Shown: positions 23,501 to 38,999 of the stretch, one piece after another
Numbering within the stretch: the first letter of the stretch is position 1
Layout of the letters: each line of letters opens with the position of its first letter
NCBI RefSeq assembly: GCF_000003195.3
Contig: NC_012873.2
Span: 11,121,894-11,185,893, forward strand
Length of the DNA stretch: 64,000 nucleotides
Reading direction: 5' to 3'
Source: Sorghum bicolor
Taxonomy: Eukaryota; Streptophyta; Magnoliopsida; Poales; Poaceae
Translations under genes and position numbers: made by a program
Notes under the pieces: model-generated
The model's input: the letters and a program-made list of their open reading frames with translations, nothing else
Database searches by the model: none
What the model was told of the DNA's origin: nothing

Positions 23501-23606
23501 AGCTGACGATGTATTGTATCTCCTGCAGTTCAACTATGATCAGAGCGTGTATGGATTTCGAGAATATTTCAGGAAGCATGGTTTCAAGTATTCTGAAACA
23601 AACTAG
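20561..23606 (+). CDS. Thioredoxin-fold superfamily protein, 160 aa
   Basis: Six coding exons: 20561-20616, 21869-21988, 22091-22169, 22684-22770, 23385-23447 and 23529-23606. All have GT-AG introns and intact phase. The protein opens MMNESFLDRMASQLRSTC, then YYTGYPKDLGSSRIIPFTSE, RPVVVAFTIKCSYTQHLDKL, VKFVRVECPKYPGFCLTRQ, YPFVEVFYSPEQ and VLPFNYDQSVYGFREYF. The beta-alpha-beta order, the VVVAFT strand and the YPFVEVFY strand fit a thioredoxin fold. The usual CxxC is absent: the site reads KCSYTQ with one Cys, and two more Cys follow (VECP, GFC). Disulfide reductase activity is therefore doubtful, and a redox-sensing or binding role is possible. I recognise it as a conserved plant protein without an assigned function. 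Intron 1 carries a solo LTR and intron 3 a (GT)n/poly-G tract. Confidence 0.85.
21050..21178 (+). mobile_element. 129-bp solo LTR (TRIM-like) in intron 1
   Basis: The sequence from TGTTAGAATG to TTTCTCTACA has TG...CA ends and an exact 5-bp target duplication TCATG (21045-21049, 21179-21183). The very short length, an internal CTATATAATG (TATA-like) and the absence of internal coding sequence fit a solo LTR of a TRIM-class miniature retrotransposon. Confidence 0.75.
22580..22615. repeat. (GT)n followed by G18 in intron 3
   Basis: A GT microsatellite runs into 18 G, about 70 bp upstream of the acceptor for exon 4 of the thioredoxin-fold gene. Such a G tract could form a G-quadruplex in the pre-mRNA (inference). 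Confidence 0.85.
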
Positions 23607-23739
23607 ATCTGTCATTAAAAATCTGCCTTAAGAGTAATCCTAGGGTCTTGAGTAGCATGGAGGCCAGTTGTTTGGAATTGAAATGCAGTGAGGCTCCACT
23701 GGTGTAGGTGGTGTCTTCACTCTTAACTAGTTTATTCAA

Positions 23740-23939
23740 GGACCTGTTTGGTTGCTATGGCTACGCAGGCAAGTTCCTGGTGCTGTGTAGAATCTCAGTG
23801 GTCCGATTTCTTTTTGGTTTGGATCCTGGAAAAAAGATGCCTGGCCTAGGCAGCAATTCCAGGCCCAGGACAGTAACCAAACAGGCCAGTGCTTTGGGGT
23901 GCTGATTAATGCCTGGGCAGGCCATAAACCAAACAGGCC
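23740..23939. mobile_element. Tourist-like MITE, 200 bp, 3' of the thioredoxin-fold gene
   Basis: The left end GGACCTGTTTGGTTGCTATGG pairs with the right end CATAAACCAAACAGGCC, and a second CCAAACAGGCC sits internally at about 23878. TCA lies near both flanks, but the left copy is offset by one base. About 130 bp past the stop codon, so it may lie in the 3'UTR or at the polyadenylation site. Confidence 0.65.
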
Positions 23940-24022
23940 TCATGTCATGTAGTAATAGTGTAAAAAAACACTCAGCTAGGAGTGAGTTTCTTTTCTTTTT
24001 TCCTCAAAAAAAAAAAGGAGCG

Positions 24023-24601
24023 AGTTTCTTTTTCTTTTTCCAGCGTTAGAGCATCTTCAACAGTTATGCAATTGGACTTTGCATTCTTGAAATTTACCAA
24101 AAACCTTAAAAATTGTTCTCCAACAGTTTTGCATTTGACTTATGTATTTTGCCAAACTTGGCATTTTTGCATAGGCACAATGGCTTGACAATTTTGATAT
24201 CCCGAGAATCTTGGACTCCTTGTCGTGCCCGTACTCCCCACGTCACGGTAGTTTTCCGCGAGACGACTCCTCCGTGCGAGAGAATTGGCGGCGACGGGCG
24301 AAGAAATTGCGCGCGAAAAAGAAAGCGCCCGCGCGATGCGCGAGAGAATTTCCCGCAAAGATGAAAGATTTCCGGACAAAAATAGTTGGGTCCACTATAT
24401 TGGGAAATACTAAGTCAAAAATGCCAAACACTTGGAGATGAACTTATTTTTCTTTTGGCAAAACGTTTAGGGACTTGACAAATTCTAACAAATGGTAATT
24501 TTCAATTGCATAACTGTTGGAGATGCTCTGATTTGTGATTTTATCGGATTGGGCAACTGTATCGTCGGTGCTGTCAGTTTCTTTTTCTTTTTCCAGCGTT
24601 A
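24023..24601. repeat. 26-bp direct repeat flanking a MITE
   Basis: The 26-bp block beginning AGTTTCTTTTTC occurs at 24023-24048 and 24576-24601. After the first copy stands the MITE (24049-24528). After the second, GTGATTTGTGAT follows directly, and TGATTTGTGAT follows the MITE. The second copy therefore resembles an empty site of the first. Confidence 0.8.
24049..24528. mobile_element. TTA-type MITE, 480 bp
   Basis: Left end GAGCATCTTCAACAGTTATG and right end CATAACTGTTGGAGATGCTC are inverted repeats. TTA precedes and TGA follows. The GC-rich core (24230-24360) is a long arginine-coding-like tract with no real gene. It is the same family as the interrupted element at 37495-47223: both share GCCAAACACTTGGAGATG-like blocks. 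Confidence 0.85.
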
Positions 24602-24783
24602 GTGATTTGTGATGTTATGAATTATTTTTGTTAATAAAACAATGAGGAGACTAGTTGCCATATATATATGGATACGATTGGGATTTCTACCTAGAAGTAC
24701 TATATGTAGCCAAATATCATAAGTGTATTCTAGAAAATAGTCTATATATTCTGACCATGAAAAGCCGGAGGAGCCAAGAGTTA

Positions 24784-24930
24784 GAGCAACTCCAAGACTA
24801 TGCTTTTTCCTAATTGTTAGGAATAGAGATTTTGATAGGAAAATACACTCCAAGAACATTTTTAATTGGTTATTATCTAAATATAGTTAGCAAAATATAG
24901 AAAGTGACAATGACTCTATAATACACATAA
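24784..24930. mobile_element. Left part of a TTA-type MITE truncated by a Helitron
   Basis: TTA followed by GAGCAACTCCAAGACTATGC starts another GAGCA-type element. No matching right end is found before the Helitron-like start at 24931 or just after its end at 27656. Confidence 0.5.
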
Positions 24931-27656
24931 TCTCCTATCTCCTATCTCCTACAACTAATAAAAAGAAAGAAAGGAAGATAATATAATCGTGCGACATTCG
25001 TTTCGTGTAACCTGGTCGCTCTCCCCTTGCGATCCCGTTCGACGTCCCACTCTCCACCGCTGCCAAAAGGAAACGAAAAACCTCATAAGGAAATGAGAAA
25101 CCTCGGTCTCCATCATCAGCATGCCCCCTCCTTGCGACTCCCGCACTCAATCGCCTCACCCCTCGCTAAAAAGGAAGCCCCCCATCTCCAACCGCAATCC
25201 CATCGTGCATCACCCTCCACCTCGCTCCTCCATCGCCGGCCGCCATCGCTGCCGCTCTTGGCCACTACTCTCGCATGTTGCACGTGCATTCAGCATTCAC
25301 AAATCACGAGAGAAAAGCTCCTGAGGGAGATGGTCCTGAACTCCTGATCCTATAGCCTTCCTACTGAATGTCGGCATGGACCTGCTTGGCTGCCCATGCG
25401 TCCGACCGTCCCATCCTCCGGCGCGGGCTGCCACCGCGGCCAGGACATGGTGATCACAGAGAACGTATCACCAGGTGTGGCAATCCCGTCTCTTCCCTTT
25501 CTGCTGCAACACCTGATCGGCAACACCAATCTACGTAGGGGATCTGCAATGTCCATGATGCATGCAAGAGGCCAGAGTTGCAGGTCTGTAGTATGCAGAT
25601 TCAGGCAGTGAGTTGCCAATTGCAATTTGCTATAGAAGAGTACTGGGACCTGCTGTGCTGTGTGAGGCTTGGCAATTTTCCATAGTACACCCATGTGTTT
25701 GCAATACTACATAGCCTAGCCTCTGCTGAATGGATAATAATTTTCAATTTATTCCATATAGTTCTGCAGTATCTTTGACTAAGGATTTGAATAAATATAT
25801 ACAAATGTTCATCATATAAGATTTATGTTTTTAGCACTGCTGGGCAGTGACAAGTTTGATAATAAGATTTCATTGATTCATTTTATTCCTTGTAATTAAT
25901 TTTTTCAGGGTATAGATATATAGAGTACAGAGAGTATTGTCCTTGTAGTAACAACTGCTCTCCTACTGTATTGTCCTGTAAAATATAGAAGATTGAACCA
26001 ATTCAGATGCTAACTCTTGATTATTCTTCACAAAATTCATAATGTCCAATAGCAGCCTATTTCAGGTATGCATGAGTTGCAAAGTTGTTTGTGCATTCTA
26101 TAGTAAAATGCTTCTTTCTAGAATTGAGGTGAACTAAATCTTAGTGACTTGCATTGACTATAAGTTTAGCTATCGATTTCGGCCATGACTCTAATTACAA
26201 TGCGTTGAATTGTTTGGTACATGAGTTTAATGGCCATTAATTTCCTACTTGTGATTAGTCCTTGTGTATGTTTTAGAATTTAGATTCATTCATTCACAAG
26301 ATCAATATTCGGAGGCTTTCATCAAAGAAGGTCTTTACAGAATAGTATTATGAAGAATATTTCAAGAGCAAAGGAAGTGGTAGAGTGGTGTCTGATCAGT
26401 TGTGAGACTGGCATGTTCACTGAAAGTAAGTATATTTGAGAGTTCAGAGAAATAGAGATTTTGAGTTTTGAGAGCCAAGAAGATTTAGTTGAGAAAAATG
26501 GTAGACTACAATATATACAACAAGCAAGTAGAGCCCTACATCTTAGGAGGGTGCACAACAGAGTTGTGACTGTAGATTGATATAGAAGTCAGATCCCAAG
26601 ATGCATATGTGTTTGAGAAGATGATGGAGAATAGGTGGCAAATTGCAGCTGTTTGAGGAGGATTTTAATTAGCCCCATGAGGTACATGATTACAAGCCGT
26701 TGGTAAATGCACAGGACATGTTCATCTACTAAGAGAGCATGCACTTTCACTGACTGATGTCAGGAAAATAATTGGCTTCAGTAAAAAAGAGGAAGAAAGA
26801 AGAATGCGCAGATTGCAGGATTTACATGTTGCAAATCATCAACAATAGCAGTGAGACTCATTGGCTGTTAGCATAATGTTCATGAGATGCCATCGTGTGC
26901 TATAGCAGGCCAGGAGTTTTTCTTATCCAATGATGATGCACTCAACTCCTGAAGAATGCAGTAGTTTAGTGCAGATAAGAAAGTGGTGCTCATGTGGCGA
27001 TGCAACCCTGTATGCAGTTTAGGCTTTATTGGTGAACAAAAAGAAAGAGAGACCCTGAAGCTCCATGCAGCCAATAGTATGAATGATGGCAAGTAGCATA
27101 GTTTAGAGAATTAGAGGCAAAATATCAAGCCAGTGAGATTAGTGTTCAGCAGTAGATAGCGATCTTCAAAGCATCTAGCTGATTAGTGTAGTGAAGTGGC
27201 CCAGACCATTTTTTTATGTTGTAGTCTAAGACTGAACTGTCATTTGGCCTGTCCAAAATTTGAAGTTATCTTCTACATGAATCATATATGATGCGACGCT
27301 TCTCAGAATCATATGTCATGCAATTTGTCATACTATTTGTTAATTTCATCTGGTAATTCAAGGTTATATTACATCTGAATCATATGTCATACCTATTTAT
27401 TCAAAAAATAAATGAGAAAATTCCACAAGCTGATATTATTTTAACCATATCACGGAAATGTGTATACAGTAGAGTTTCTAAGCTTATGATACCGCGCTCT
27501 CTATGATTATGTTAATTTCACAAGCTTTTTTTTTTGTTTAAATGTCACTTTACTGTTGGTATTTGGTTTTTACAGTGTTGTTATTTTATCATGCGATCCA
27601 TATTTTTTAGTACAAATATCAGCTATCCCGTAGCAACGTACGGACACACTACCTAG
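24931..27656 (+). mobile_element. Helitron, about 2.7 kb
   Basis: The 3' end is diagnostic: CCCGTAGCAACGTACGG hairpin-like sequence followed by ACACACTACCTAG and then T, i.e. the CTAG|T terminus of grass Helitrons (27627-27656). The proposed 5' end is A|TCTCCTATCTCCTATC at 24931, with CTACAACTAATAAAAAG just after. This fits the TC start but is less certain. The interior has a GC-rich, possibly captured 5' segment (about 25010-25560), then AT-rich DNA. No Rep/helicase is present, so it is non-autonomous. No captured gene could be identified. Confidence 0.65.
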
Positions 27657-28005
27657 TATATAAAAAAGTTGTTGGGGGGGGTGAGAAATGACCACCACAT
27701 ACCGGCGCAACACACCACCAAAATTCTAAAAGTTAAATGCACGTGGAATGCTCATCACGTCACACACTCATATCATACATTCCTGTCAGCTCGTCTTTTC
27801 CTTAGCATGCCAACCTCATGTCACTGTCTGGTGAATAAATTATTGACACATGATGCCTCATAATGCGTCAAATCGCGATGCCACACCCTCAATGCTGATG
27901 CTTATAACATGTGATACTACAAGACTATCCAATGGCGATACTGGAGGTAGGGTGCCAGGAAGGAATGGATTCTTGATATCTTGTGGTAGCTCACTGAGTC
28001 CCGGT
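27657..28005. other. Spacer and 3'UTR region of the aminopropyltransferase gene
   Basis: Lies between the Helitron end and the stop codon of the minus-strand gene. It probably contains that gene's 3'UTR (AT-rich, AATAAATT near 27834). No other gene is seen. Confidence 0.4.
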
Positions 28006-32828
<4,823 letters not shown>

Positions 32829-33560
32829 GGACCCTGTTCCTCTTTGGAGTTCCCAGCCTCTGGATCAAAGCAACAAACAGCACCAAGGCTAAGCAGCAAG
32901 CTAGCGATCACAGGCACAAATCAACGAGCATCATCGGTGCCAGCATGGGACGCCGAACAGAACAGGCTGCAGGTTACAGGAAACGTGAGCCTTGAAGATG
33001 GGTACAGACGGTGTGGGCAACTACTAGCCACACCACACCACGCCAACTTTACTTTATCTTTGCTGGTGCTGGCTACACAGACGTGGCTAGATTACAGCAT
33101 CATATAAGTCATGATTAACCCAATCAACTAGTCTAGAGATGCCTATCTTTTTGCCTTCTGTACAACGAATCTCCACAAATCGCAGGAACGAACAATGCGG
33201 TGAGGAATCGCCGCACCTATTCGATTCGAGGAAGCACGGAACCAATACCGACGCAACGCTAACAGAAATAATTCATACGCGAGTGTGCGGGCCTCTAGAA
33301 ACGTCTAGAACATACTGTACCGTGTGGTGCAGGGGCGTGCGGGGAAGTGCTCCTTACCAGGTGGCAGGTGCGCGAGGGCGAAGCAGGGCGAGGTGTGGAG
33401 GAGGAGGAGAGCGGCGGCGCGAGGGCTCAAGAAATAGAGGGGGCGCCGGCGCGCGTTGCTCGGTGGTGGCGGTGGGATTCTCTGCAACTTGCGACTCCTC
33501 CCCGTCTTTTTCCTTTTTTTCCCCCTTTTCCCTCTTTGGAATCTGTGCTGGGGGACAGGA
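32829..33560 (-). promoter_or_regulatory. 5'UTR, probable 5'UTR intron and promoter of the aminopropyltransferase gene
   Basis: On the minus strand a donor CCACCTG|GTAAGGAGC lies near 33359. A T-rich acceptor TTGCTTTGATCCAG|AGG lies near 32864, 36 nt before the ATG. Together they predict a 5'UTR intron of about 0.5 kb with a GC-rich leader exon at about 33360-33480. No transcript evidence is available. Confidence 0.5.
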
Positions 33561-33604
33561 GCCGTTGGATCATAATCGCCGTTTTCCACGTCTTACATCA
33601 ATCT

Positions 33605-33895
33605 TAGCGCCGAGCTGTTTTTTTGCCAAACACTTATTTCCAAAACAGCTTCATGAGTGAAGCTGTTTTTTCTCTCCTTTCACAAAGACATAAGTTGGAT
33701 GAAGCTGGAAAAAAGTAGCTTATTGCAGCTTCTCCCTCATTTCTCTCTCTCAACTATGTATGAAGTAGTTGGTGAAGCTATTTTGCCAAACATTTTTTTT
33801 CCAAAACAGCTCAGCTTCATCTAGAAAGTCACTCATGAAGCTATTTTCTAAAAAACAGCTTTACTAGTGAAGTTGAGCTGTGCCAAACAAGCCCT
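33605..33895. mobile_element. Tourist-like MITE fragment
   Basis: The right end CTGTGCCAAACAAGCCCTTAA is a typical Tourist-like terminus. Inside, short inverted blocks (CAAAACAGCTTCA, GAAGCTGTTTT, GCCAAACA) recur. The left terminus does not match cleanly, so the element is truncated or rearranged. Confidence 0.5.
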
Positions 33896-34213
33896 TAATG
33901 TTAGAGAGGGTTTCGTGCCTTCATTTCTAACTCATCCATATTTTAGAAACCGTGCAGAAAAGTTTCATCGTCATAAAACTTTTTCTACTTCTAAAATTCT
34001 TATCTATTTTTTCTTTACTAATATAATGTCACATCAACATATTTAATATTTATGAAACTCCGATAAAATATCATTAAAGTTGGCCTTAGTATGAGTTTCG
34101 TTAGAATTTTATTTATATTTAATAAATTGCCACATAAACGGTTTTTTAAGAAGGGAGAAAAGTGAGCACGATTAACGACGCTACCATAAATCTCTACAAC
34201 TAAAAAGATCCGA
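33896..34213. other. Spacer; Helitron 5' end may lie here
   Basis: AT-rich spacer. The 5' end of the Helitron that ends at 37337 could lie here or in the following GC-rich DNA, but I could not fix it. No gene is seen. Confidence 0.35.
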
Positions 34214-34548
34214 GTGATATCGTCATACACTACGAATCGGCCTGCCTCCGTCGCTCACGGAAAAGAACGCTCCCACGTCCTCTCCGAGACGGGTCTTCCT
34301 CCTCAAATTTTCCTCCGTACTCGCCCTCACGCAACTCCCCCACGCCGCCAGCTCCGCAACTGCCTGCTCAATTGGTCACCGCCTAGCTCCGCATCCCCGC
34401 GCGATAGGTCACCGCCGCACCCACCATCTCTCCCCGCGTCGTGGCCCTCAATGTTGCCTTCAACGTTGCCCTCACCGTTGCGCGCGTCGGGCCGACGTCT
34501 CCGCCGTTGTCGCGCTCATCGTCTCGCTGTGCCTCGCCGAGCTAGGGT

Positions 34549-35390
34549 TTGGGGTCACCGGCGGTGGCTACCCAAAGATCACTCAGCAACTCTGCTGCAC
34601 GACGCGCTCGACCACCGCGACAACATCGTCAGGGCACTTGCCGCCAGGCTCAGGGCGTGCCAGGCGCGACTCCTCCACCTCAGCTTCCTTGCTTCCCCGT
34701 CGTCCCGACTGCCGTGGCCGACCGCCCCTGCTCCGACTCCAATTCCGACTCTGATGACCAATACCGTTCCGTCCGGTGCCTCAACCATCCCGCCGCCGAC
34801 GTGGGCACCCCACGCACCCACCACCTGCTCAACGGAATTCCCAGCCCAAAGGACTCTGACAAGGCGGTTGTCATGTTTGGTTCGCCGCGCCGCCACTCCC
34901 GCACGCTCTCCGGCGGCGACCCATACGATTGTCGGGTCGCGTTGGCCGACGAGTTCCCTCTCTTCACGGACCGGGACGCGCTGGACCAGGACAACGACGA
35001 CGAGGAGGCTGACCGGGTGTACACGGTCGATGCGGTGCACGGCGTGCCTGTGATGGCGCTCGAGGACTGCTGCTACTTTGGGACGACGACGCTGGATGAC
35101 GCGACTCGTGCTAGACCTGGAGGCTGGGTGGAGGAGGACGAGATACAGAAGCTCAAGGTGCAGGCGTTGGAGGCAGATCGGGAGTCCATGCGCCATGCCA
35201 TCTTGTCCATGGGAGATGAGAAGGCGTAGGTTGTTCTGGAGATCGCTCAGCAACTCTGCAGGGACACGGCACCTTTCCCTGCTGTTCCGCTCAAGGTGTA
35301 GCGAAGGCCACAACCAGTTGTGACGGCATAGAGGAAGGTGGTGAAGAGGCAGTCACCCTTCGCTAGGATCTTCATTGTGACAGTGATCAA
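34549..35390 (+). pseudogene. Captured GTD-binding (myosin-binding-like) gene fragment
   Basis: A frame from 34549 to a TAG at 35227 ends in DRVYTVDAVHGVPVMALEDC, then EEDEIQKLKVQALEADRESM and RHAILSMGDEKA. After the TAG the same frame continues EIAQQLCRDTAPFPAVPLKV, then KVVKRQSPFARIFIVTVIK, up to a donor-like ATCAAG|GTAAAT at about 35390. This is the C-terminal coiled-coil and pre-membrane region of plant DUF593/GTD-binding proteins (myosin receptor/myosin-binding family). More N-terminal sequence (ALDHRDNIVRALAARLRACQ, about 34600-34670) sits in another frame. Three in-frame TAGs (35227, about 35299, about 35329) stand at positions where CAG (Gln) would be expected. It is non-functional. 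The retained donor implies genomic rather than mRNA capture. Confidence 0.7.
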
Positions 35391-35437
35391 GGTAAATATG
35401 TGTAGGTATTGTTTCTCTGTTTAACGTAATATGCAGG

Positions 35438-35576
35438 ACTCTAATCAATGAGTTATCCGGAACACATATGCTTTATAACATGTTAAATCATAATGGGTGC
35501 TCTAATCAATGAATTATCCGGAACACACTATTGCTTGATAACATGTGAGATCATAATGGGTGCTCTTTTGTATTCT
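35438..35576. repeat. Tandem duplication of about 65 bp
   Basis: Two imperfect copies of a block with CTCTAATCAATGA, TTATCCGGAACACA, TAACATGT and ATCATAATGGGTGCTCT lie head to tail downstream of the captured gene fragment. Confidence 0.8.
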
Positions 35577-35929
35577 CTGAATTTTGGCAGTCACTTGTCC
35601 TTATTTGAGTTTTTGGTGAGTAATAATTGTCTCATTTAATGGATTTGTCGTTGTTAGAATTGGAATGGACGTGCTTTCTTTTGAAATGCAGAAATATGTA
35701 TCATACCTTTTTTTTCTCCTCTGAAAGCAATATACATAATACCTTGTTTTATGTGGAGACTAAACTGAAAAAAAGGACTGGTCATGTTTTTGTTGATCTT
35801 ATCTTGAAGTGTCCACATTCTCATTTGGAGCTTATATATTTTTAATACATTGTTATTCTAAAACATTTGACCTCTTAAAACTTTAGCGAGTGCCATCGGT
35901 AGAGATACAGATTGCTACTGTATGTCTTC

Positions 35930-36030
35930 TGTTACATGGGCAATGCCATTCTGCAACTTTGAACAAATGTACTTCTTTTAGTAAAAGAAATTCTCCAGTT
36001 ACATGAGCATGCCATTCTGCAACTTTGAAT
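35930..36030. repeat. Local direct repeat
   Basis: A block with TTACATG, then GCCATTCTGCAACTTTGAA, occurs near 35932 and 35998, with about 66 bp period. Confidence 0.75.
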
Positions 36031-37749
36031 AAATCTAAACATTTATAATGTTCATTTTTATTACTACGATAGCTGTGGGGACTGAACAATTACTTAAGGT
36101 GTTTTTTTTATCCCTTAAAGATGTGATGTGCTGCAGTAGAAAGATTGTGCAATGGTCAATAGATGTTTCATCATCCTTTCACTTAATTCTCTTGCGAAAT
36201 ACTTCTTCCTTTGGTATCTCTTAACAAGAAATATTCCTGATCTTTTTATTACAAGTCTTCTTGAAATATTCGAGATAATGCCCCTCAACTGCGCGCGCGC
36301 ACAACACACATTAAATATGGAAATAACTTATGCTGTCGACTTTACGAGATTACTAATTATTGTTATTTGACTATATCTGTTGCACACTGTCCCAAGTGTT
36401 CATGCTTTGTTGTGCACTCACTCAGTACGGCAGCATTGTATAGTGCATCTTACCTTAACTAGAGGTCTTAGGCATGTGTGTTTTTCTATCACACTCTAAG
36501 TTATGTTGTGGTTTTAAAAATTGATTAATACAATCTGATCTCTCTCACTCTCCCCCTTGTAGTCATAGTGTGTGCTAGAGAGTTGTATACATATGGTGCT
36601 TAAGCAATACAATAATAATCTTTCCTTTTTTGTTTGGTTTGTTGTTTTCTCTTATCTTGTGCTTTTACTGGCATTCTAGGTGCATGGCATTGGTTCTTCA
36701 CCGATTGAAATTGTAAATGCTTTTGTTGGAGCATAGATCTCAGCTTCTGTACATGAGTCCCAAAAGCAAGAATTTAGAGCTTTGAGTCATGGAGTTGAGG
36801 CTGACAATTTGACACCAAAGTTTTCCCTACAATAACTACTGATTGTTCTATATGTTGTCTGGTTTAGTTGTTAGAGGTTATCCCAATTATCTCACCACAA
36901 AGTAATAAAGGAAAGACAGACCTCAACCTCACCTTACAATACTCAGTTTCTTGGAGATCTATTAAGGTTATATATTGTCTTTCTTTGCAATTGGTTTCTA
37001 TTCTACCTTGTTTGGGATTGTGTAACATTGTTCTCCGTTTGAAATGTTGTCAAACCTGAATGTACATTTGAGTATAAGTAATTTCTGCAATTCTTGTACG
37101 ACATCCCCAAAACTTAGAATAATGATTCACCAACTGAAAATCAGAGAGACAAGGGTTCTGCACTCAAATTTGCAATAGATTTTCGTTCAAGGCAATGCCC
37201 AATAGCAGCTAAAGTTGCTAGCAAAATTATTCAATATGATCTAATTTCAACATTGGGATTTTATATATGTTTTACTCGTGTAGCTTACACAATGAAATTC
37301 TTTGTATACCCGTAGCAACGCACGGGCACTTACCTAGTCATAAAATTAAATATCTTTAAAAACAGTAGAATAAAACTCTCCATTACAAATGAGTGATGCA
37401 TCTATGTTACGAAACTCTTTATGGAGACTAGCCTTATATGTGATATGTCCATGATGTTGTGCACTGGGAACGGCTAAAGAACACTTTTCTCTTAGAGCAT
37501 CTACAAGGGTTTTGCATTTGAGTAATTTGCCAAAAAGCTCCAAAAGAGATATCCAACGGTTTTGCATTTGGAGTTTGTAATTTGGGCAATTTGGCAAATA
37601 AGAGAGCAAACTTGACAAAAATGTCAAGCTGTGGACGGCTTTGTAAACCCGATCGCGCGAGCAAAGTCACGCGCGAGAAAAGCGCGCACGCCTGGAAACC
37701 CCCTATTTTTATCCTTTGCCAAGCACTATGCCAAAACAGCACAAAGGAG

Positions 37750-38160
37750 ACACCTCAATAGTGACTCAGAACTGAAATGCGTCACTAATAAGTATTTCAG
37801 TGACACGGCTGAACGAAGCGTGTCACTGCTAAGTTTTTGCCCATGTCCTAAGAACAAGACGCGTCACTAATGAGATGGCATCAATGACTCTTCTCAAGAA
37901 AACGCGTCACTAGTAATAGAAGTGACACATTTTAACTAAGCGCGTCACTGATATGTGGCTGTATTAGTGACTCTTCCAAACAAAACGTGTCACTTGTAAC
38001 AAAAGTGACGCGTTTTACGTAGACGTGTCACTGATAATGAGAGATATTAGTGACTCGCCCTAACAAAACACGTCACTAGTATTAAAAGTAACGCGTAATG
38101 TCCAGACGCGTCACCCATATTCATACGAACTAGTGACTCTTCCTGTTGAGCCGCGTCACT
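37750..38160. repeat. Left subterminal repeat array of the CACTA
   Basis: At least a dozen copies of a motif of about 10 bp (GTGAC(G/A)CG and its complement CGCGTCAC), spaced about 20-40 bp apart. The matching array on the right is at 42540-43060. Confidence 0.85.
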
Positions 38161-38421
38161 AACTAACTAGCCAAAAAATTAACAAGAAGATTGGTTGTCT
38201 GGTTGGGGAATCCTCACCTGCGTATGTCCTCCAGACATAAAAAGTGAAAAAAAACAATTGGTATACCACAACCAATTTGTAGCATCGGACAACGGTTGCT
38301 AAAATATAATATTAACGTCTAACAATCGGTCAGTATAAATTTGTAAAAGATCATCTTGACGGTACATCATCGCTACATGTATTTAGCTGCTTGCCACAAA
38401 TGATCAGTCACCAAAAACATA

Positions 38422-38957
38422 GAGAAATTTACCTGTATGGCCCTAAAAAAATGGCTCTTCCTTATATGGCCCTTTCATTTTTGAACTTACCCCTATGATC
38501 CTTAAATGAATTTTTATTACTTCTATGGCCATCAGTCTGTTTCTAGCACTTAACGGTGTTAAGTGGAGGATAAAAAGACCATTTTACCCCTAGCGTAAAA
38601 AAAAATTGTCGAGTTTTATTTGTTTGTTGTATATTTGGAGTAATGTTTAGCAAATAAATTCAAACATAATATACAAACAAAACTCAGCATTTTTATGCCA
38701 AATATACCCAATTATTATATATGAATTTATTTGCTAAATATTACTCCAAATATTAAAAAAAACAAACAAAACTCTACAACTTTTTATGCCAGGGGTAAAA
38801 CGGTATTTTTATCCTCCACTTAACACCATTAACTGCTGAAAACAGACGAAATGCCATACAAGTAATAAAAGTTCGTTTCAGGGCCATAGGGGTAAGTTCA
38901 AAAAAAAGATCATATAAGAAAGAGCTATTTTTTTTAGACCATACAGGCAAATCCCTC
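38422..38957. mobile_element. Mutator-like MITE, 536 bp, exact 9-bp duplication
   Basis: Long inverted arms start GAGAAATTTACCTGTATGG and end CCATACAGGCAAATCCCTC. They pair over most of the element (TTAACGGTGTTAAGTGG against CCACTTAACACCATTAA). The flanks are the identical 9-mer AAAAACATA (38413-38421, 38958-38966), the duplication size made by Mutator transposases. It sits inside the CACTA, so it is younger than it. Confidence 0.88.
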
Positions 38958-38999
38958 AAAAACATATCATAGAGTCAAATGATTGGTCCCTATTAGTCC

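Larger units (their letters stand above)
34214..37337 (+). mobile_element. Helitron (3' end certain, 5' end not located)
   Basis: The perfect hairpin CCCGTAGCAACGCACGGG (37309-37326) is followed by CACTTACCTAG and T at 37338, the canonical grass Helitron 3' terminus. The region to the left contains a decayed host gene fragment (34549-35390) in the same orientation, local tandem duplications, and AT-rich DNA without a Rep/helicase. The start given here is the beginning of the captured GC-rich segment, not a mapped terminus. Confidence 0.6.

Noticed and set aside
34214..35313. 279- and 244-codon frames overlapping the captured GTD-binding fragment
   Set aside because: Shadow frames, except for a short N-terminal piece (ALDHRDNIVRALAARLR) that belongs to the same decayed gene in a shifted frame.
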